NCBI GenBank assembly: GCA_028706405.1
Contig: JAQWBM010000013.1
Location: 5,188-43,897 of the forward strand
From: Eubacteriales bacterium
Lineage (GTDB): Bacteria > Bacillota > Clostridia > Peptostreptococcales > Anaerovoracaceae
Direction: 5' to 3'
DNA length: 38,710 nt
Shown piece after piece: positions 38,099 through 38,710 of this stretch. The notes under the pieces were generated by a model. It did no database searches. It was not told the origin of the DNA and saw only the letters and a program-made list of their open reading frames with translations. A program made the position numbers and the translations under genes. Each line of letters begins with the position of its first letter. Positions within the stretch are counted from its first letter, which is position 1.

Positions 38099-38710
38099 AT
38101 GAAACTGTACAAAGGATTTGATAAAGACTTAAAATGCCGAGATTTTAAATATGAAATCGGCGGTGAGTACGCAGAAGATAAGGCTAGTTTGTGCAATAAG
38201 GGGTTCCACGCTTGTGAGAATCCTATCGACGTTTTCGGTTACTACCCGCCTTCAGATAGCAGATATTGCGAAGTAGAACTTGGGGATATGTCGGAAGAGG
38301 CATCGAGCGACGATAGCAAAAAATGTGGTAAGCGTATCAGAATCGGCGCAGAAATCGGAATTAGGGGCATTATCGACGCGTTTGTAAAATTCACATTTGA
38401 CAAGATTGATTGGAAGAACGCAAGAGAAACCAACACAGGCGATTATTCAGCGGCAACCAACACAGGCTATCAGTCGGCGGCAACCAACACAGGCAACTGG
38501 TCGGCGGCAACCAACACAGGCGATTATTCAGCGGCAACCAACACAGGCTATCGGTCGGCGGCAACCAACACAGGCAACTGGTCGGCGGCAACCAACACAG
38601 GCTATCGGTCGGCGGCAACCAACACAGGCAACTGGTCGGCGGCAACCAACACAGGCAATCAGTCGGCGGCAACCAACACAGGCAATCGGTCGGCGGCAAA
38701 CACCACAGGC
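38099..38710 (+). CDS. DUF7666-like repeat protein, cut by the window edge
   Basis: 204 codons visible from the ATG at 38099 (GAAAGGA upstream); the 3' end is not in view. The N-terminal domain (about 1-105: YKGFDKDLKCRDFKYEIGGEY, NKGFHACENPIDVFGYY) belongs to a widespread phage family of unknown role. From residue 111 there are ten 9-residue repeats TNTG-xx-SAA whose two middle residues vary (DY, YQ, NW, YR, NQ, NR). Repeats of this kind form YadA-like or beta-helical stalks. In clostridial phages such genes occur among early genes, not structural ones. Confidence 0.78.
   Translation, partial: MKLYKGFDKDLKCRDFKYEIGGEYAEDKASLCNKGFHACENPIDVFGYYPPSDSRYCEVELGDMSEEASSDDSKKCGKRIRIGAEIGIRGIIDAFVKFTFDKIDWKNARETNTGDYSAATNTGYQSAATNTGNWSAATNTGDYSAATNTGYRSAATNTGNWSAATNTGYRSAATNTGNWSAATNTGNQSAATNTGNRSAANTTG
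38429..38698 (+). repeat. Ten 27-bp tandem repeats inside the last gene
   Basis: Ten head-to-tail units ACCAACACAGGC-N6-TC(A/G)GCGGCA, nearly identical outside the six-base variable centre. All are in frame. Units can be gained or lost by slippage without breaking the gene. Confidence 0.95.

Noticed and set aside
38391..38699. Minus-strand frame of Cys/Trp/Leu/Pro repeats
   Set aside because: It is the reverse reading of the 27-bp coding repeats and has no ribosome site.
38429..38710. Possible CRISPR array
   Set aside because: Units are contiguous and in frame with only six variable bases; there are no spacers of normal length.

Overview
The window looks like the genome of a temperate, short-tailed (podovirus-like) phage that infects a low-GC, Gram-positive, anaerobe-like host, probably a Clostridia member. 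This rests on strong AGGAGG-type ribosome sites, frequent GTG/TTG starts, sigma-A type promoters, a phage-type helix-turn-helix switch, and families typical of Firmicutes phages (ERF recombinase, DUF1351, DUF4406, DUF6378). Nearly all genes lie on the plus strand. No tail tube, sheath or tape-measure gene is visible. A portal, a head-tail adaptor, a large hub or nozzle-like protein and a 1581-residue internal-type protein are present, which fits a podovirus plan.

Layout: 1-1.25 kb holds the end of the early/middle operon, including a frameshifted gene, a NrdD-tail-like protein and a late-activator-like protein. 1.5-4.45 kb holds a metallophosphoesterase, a GIY-YIG homing endonuclease and small accessory genes. 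4.46-9.8 kb is packaging: TerS, an iteron cluster, TerL, portal, then four tiny zinc-ribbon genes. 9.86-15.9 kb is head and connector: scaffold, decoration, capsid, adaptor, hub. 15.9-19.8 kb is a complete diversity-generating retroelement (DGR): a fibre-like target protein with a variable repeat at its 3' end, Avd, template repeat, structured spacer and reverse transcriptase, then two small genes. 19.95-21.9 kb is lysis, with an HNH-type homing endonuclease inserted. 21.9-27.8 kb is two probable ejection proteins. 27.8-29.35 kb is a moron-like region: a candidate small RNA, a secreted stalk-domain protein on the minus strand, an AbrB-like protein and two microproteins. 29.4-29.65 kb is attP, containing a tRNA-Ser 3' end flanked by integrase arm repeats. 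29.66-31.7 kb is the minus-strand lysogeny block (integrase, membrane protein, repressor) and a divergent operator region. 31.7-38.7 kb is the early operon: Cro-like, HTH, SleB-like hydrolase, Cys-rich microproteins, ERF, DUF1351, HNH, replication initiator, helicase loader, NinB-like, and a repeat protein cut by the window edge.

The lysis/structural end and the integrase meet at one att site, which is the attP arrangement of a free phage genome rather than an integrated prophage. The window may be a complete genome opened at an arbitrary point.

The main discovery is the DGR. The target gene's last 93 coding bases match a 96-base non-coding template. I aligned the two by hand: 14 substitutions are all at template adenines, and there is one 3-base gap. 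This is the signature of adenine-directed mutagenic retrohoming, which would retarget the phage's receptor-binding protein.
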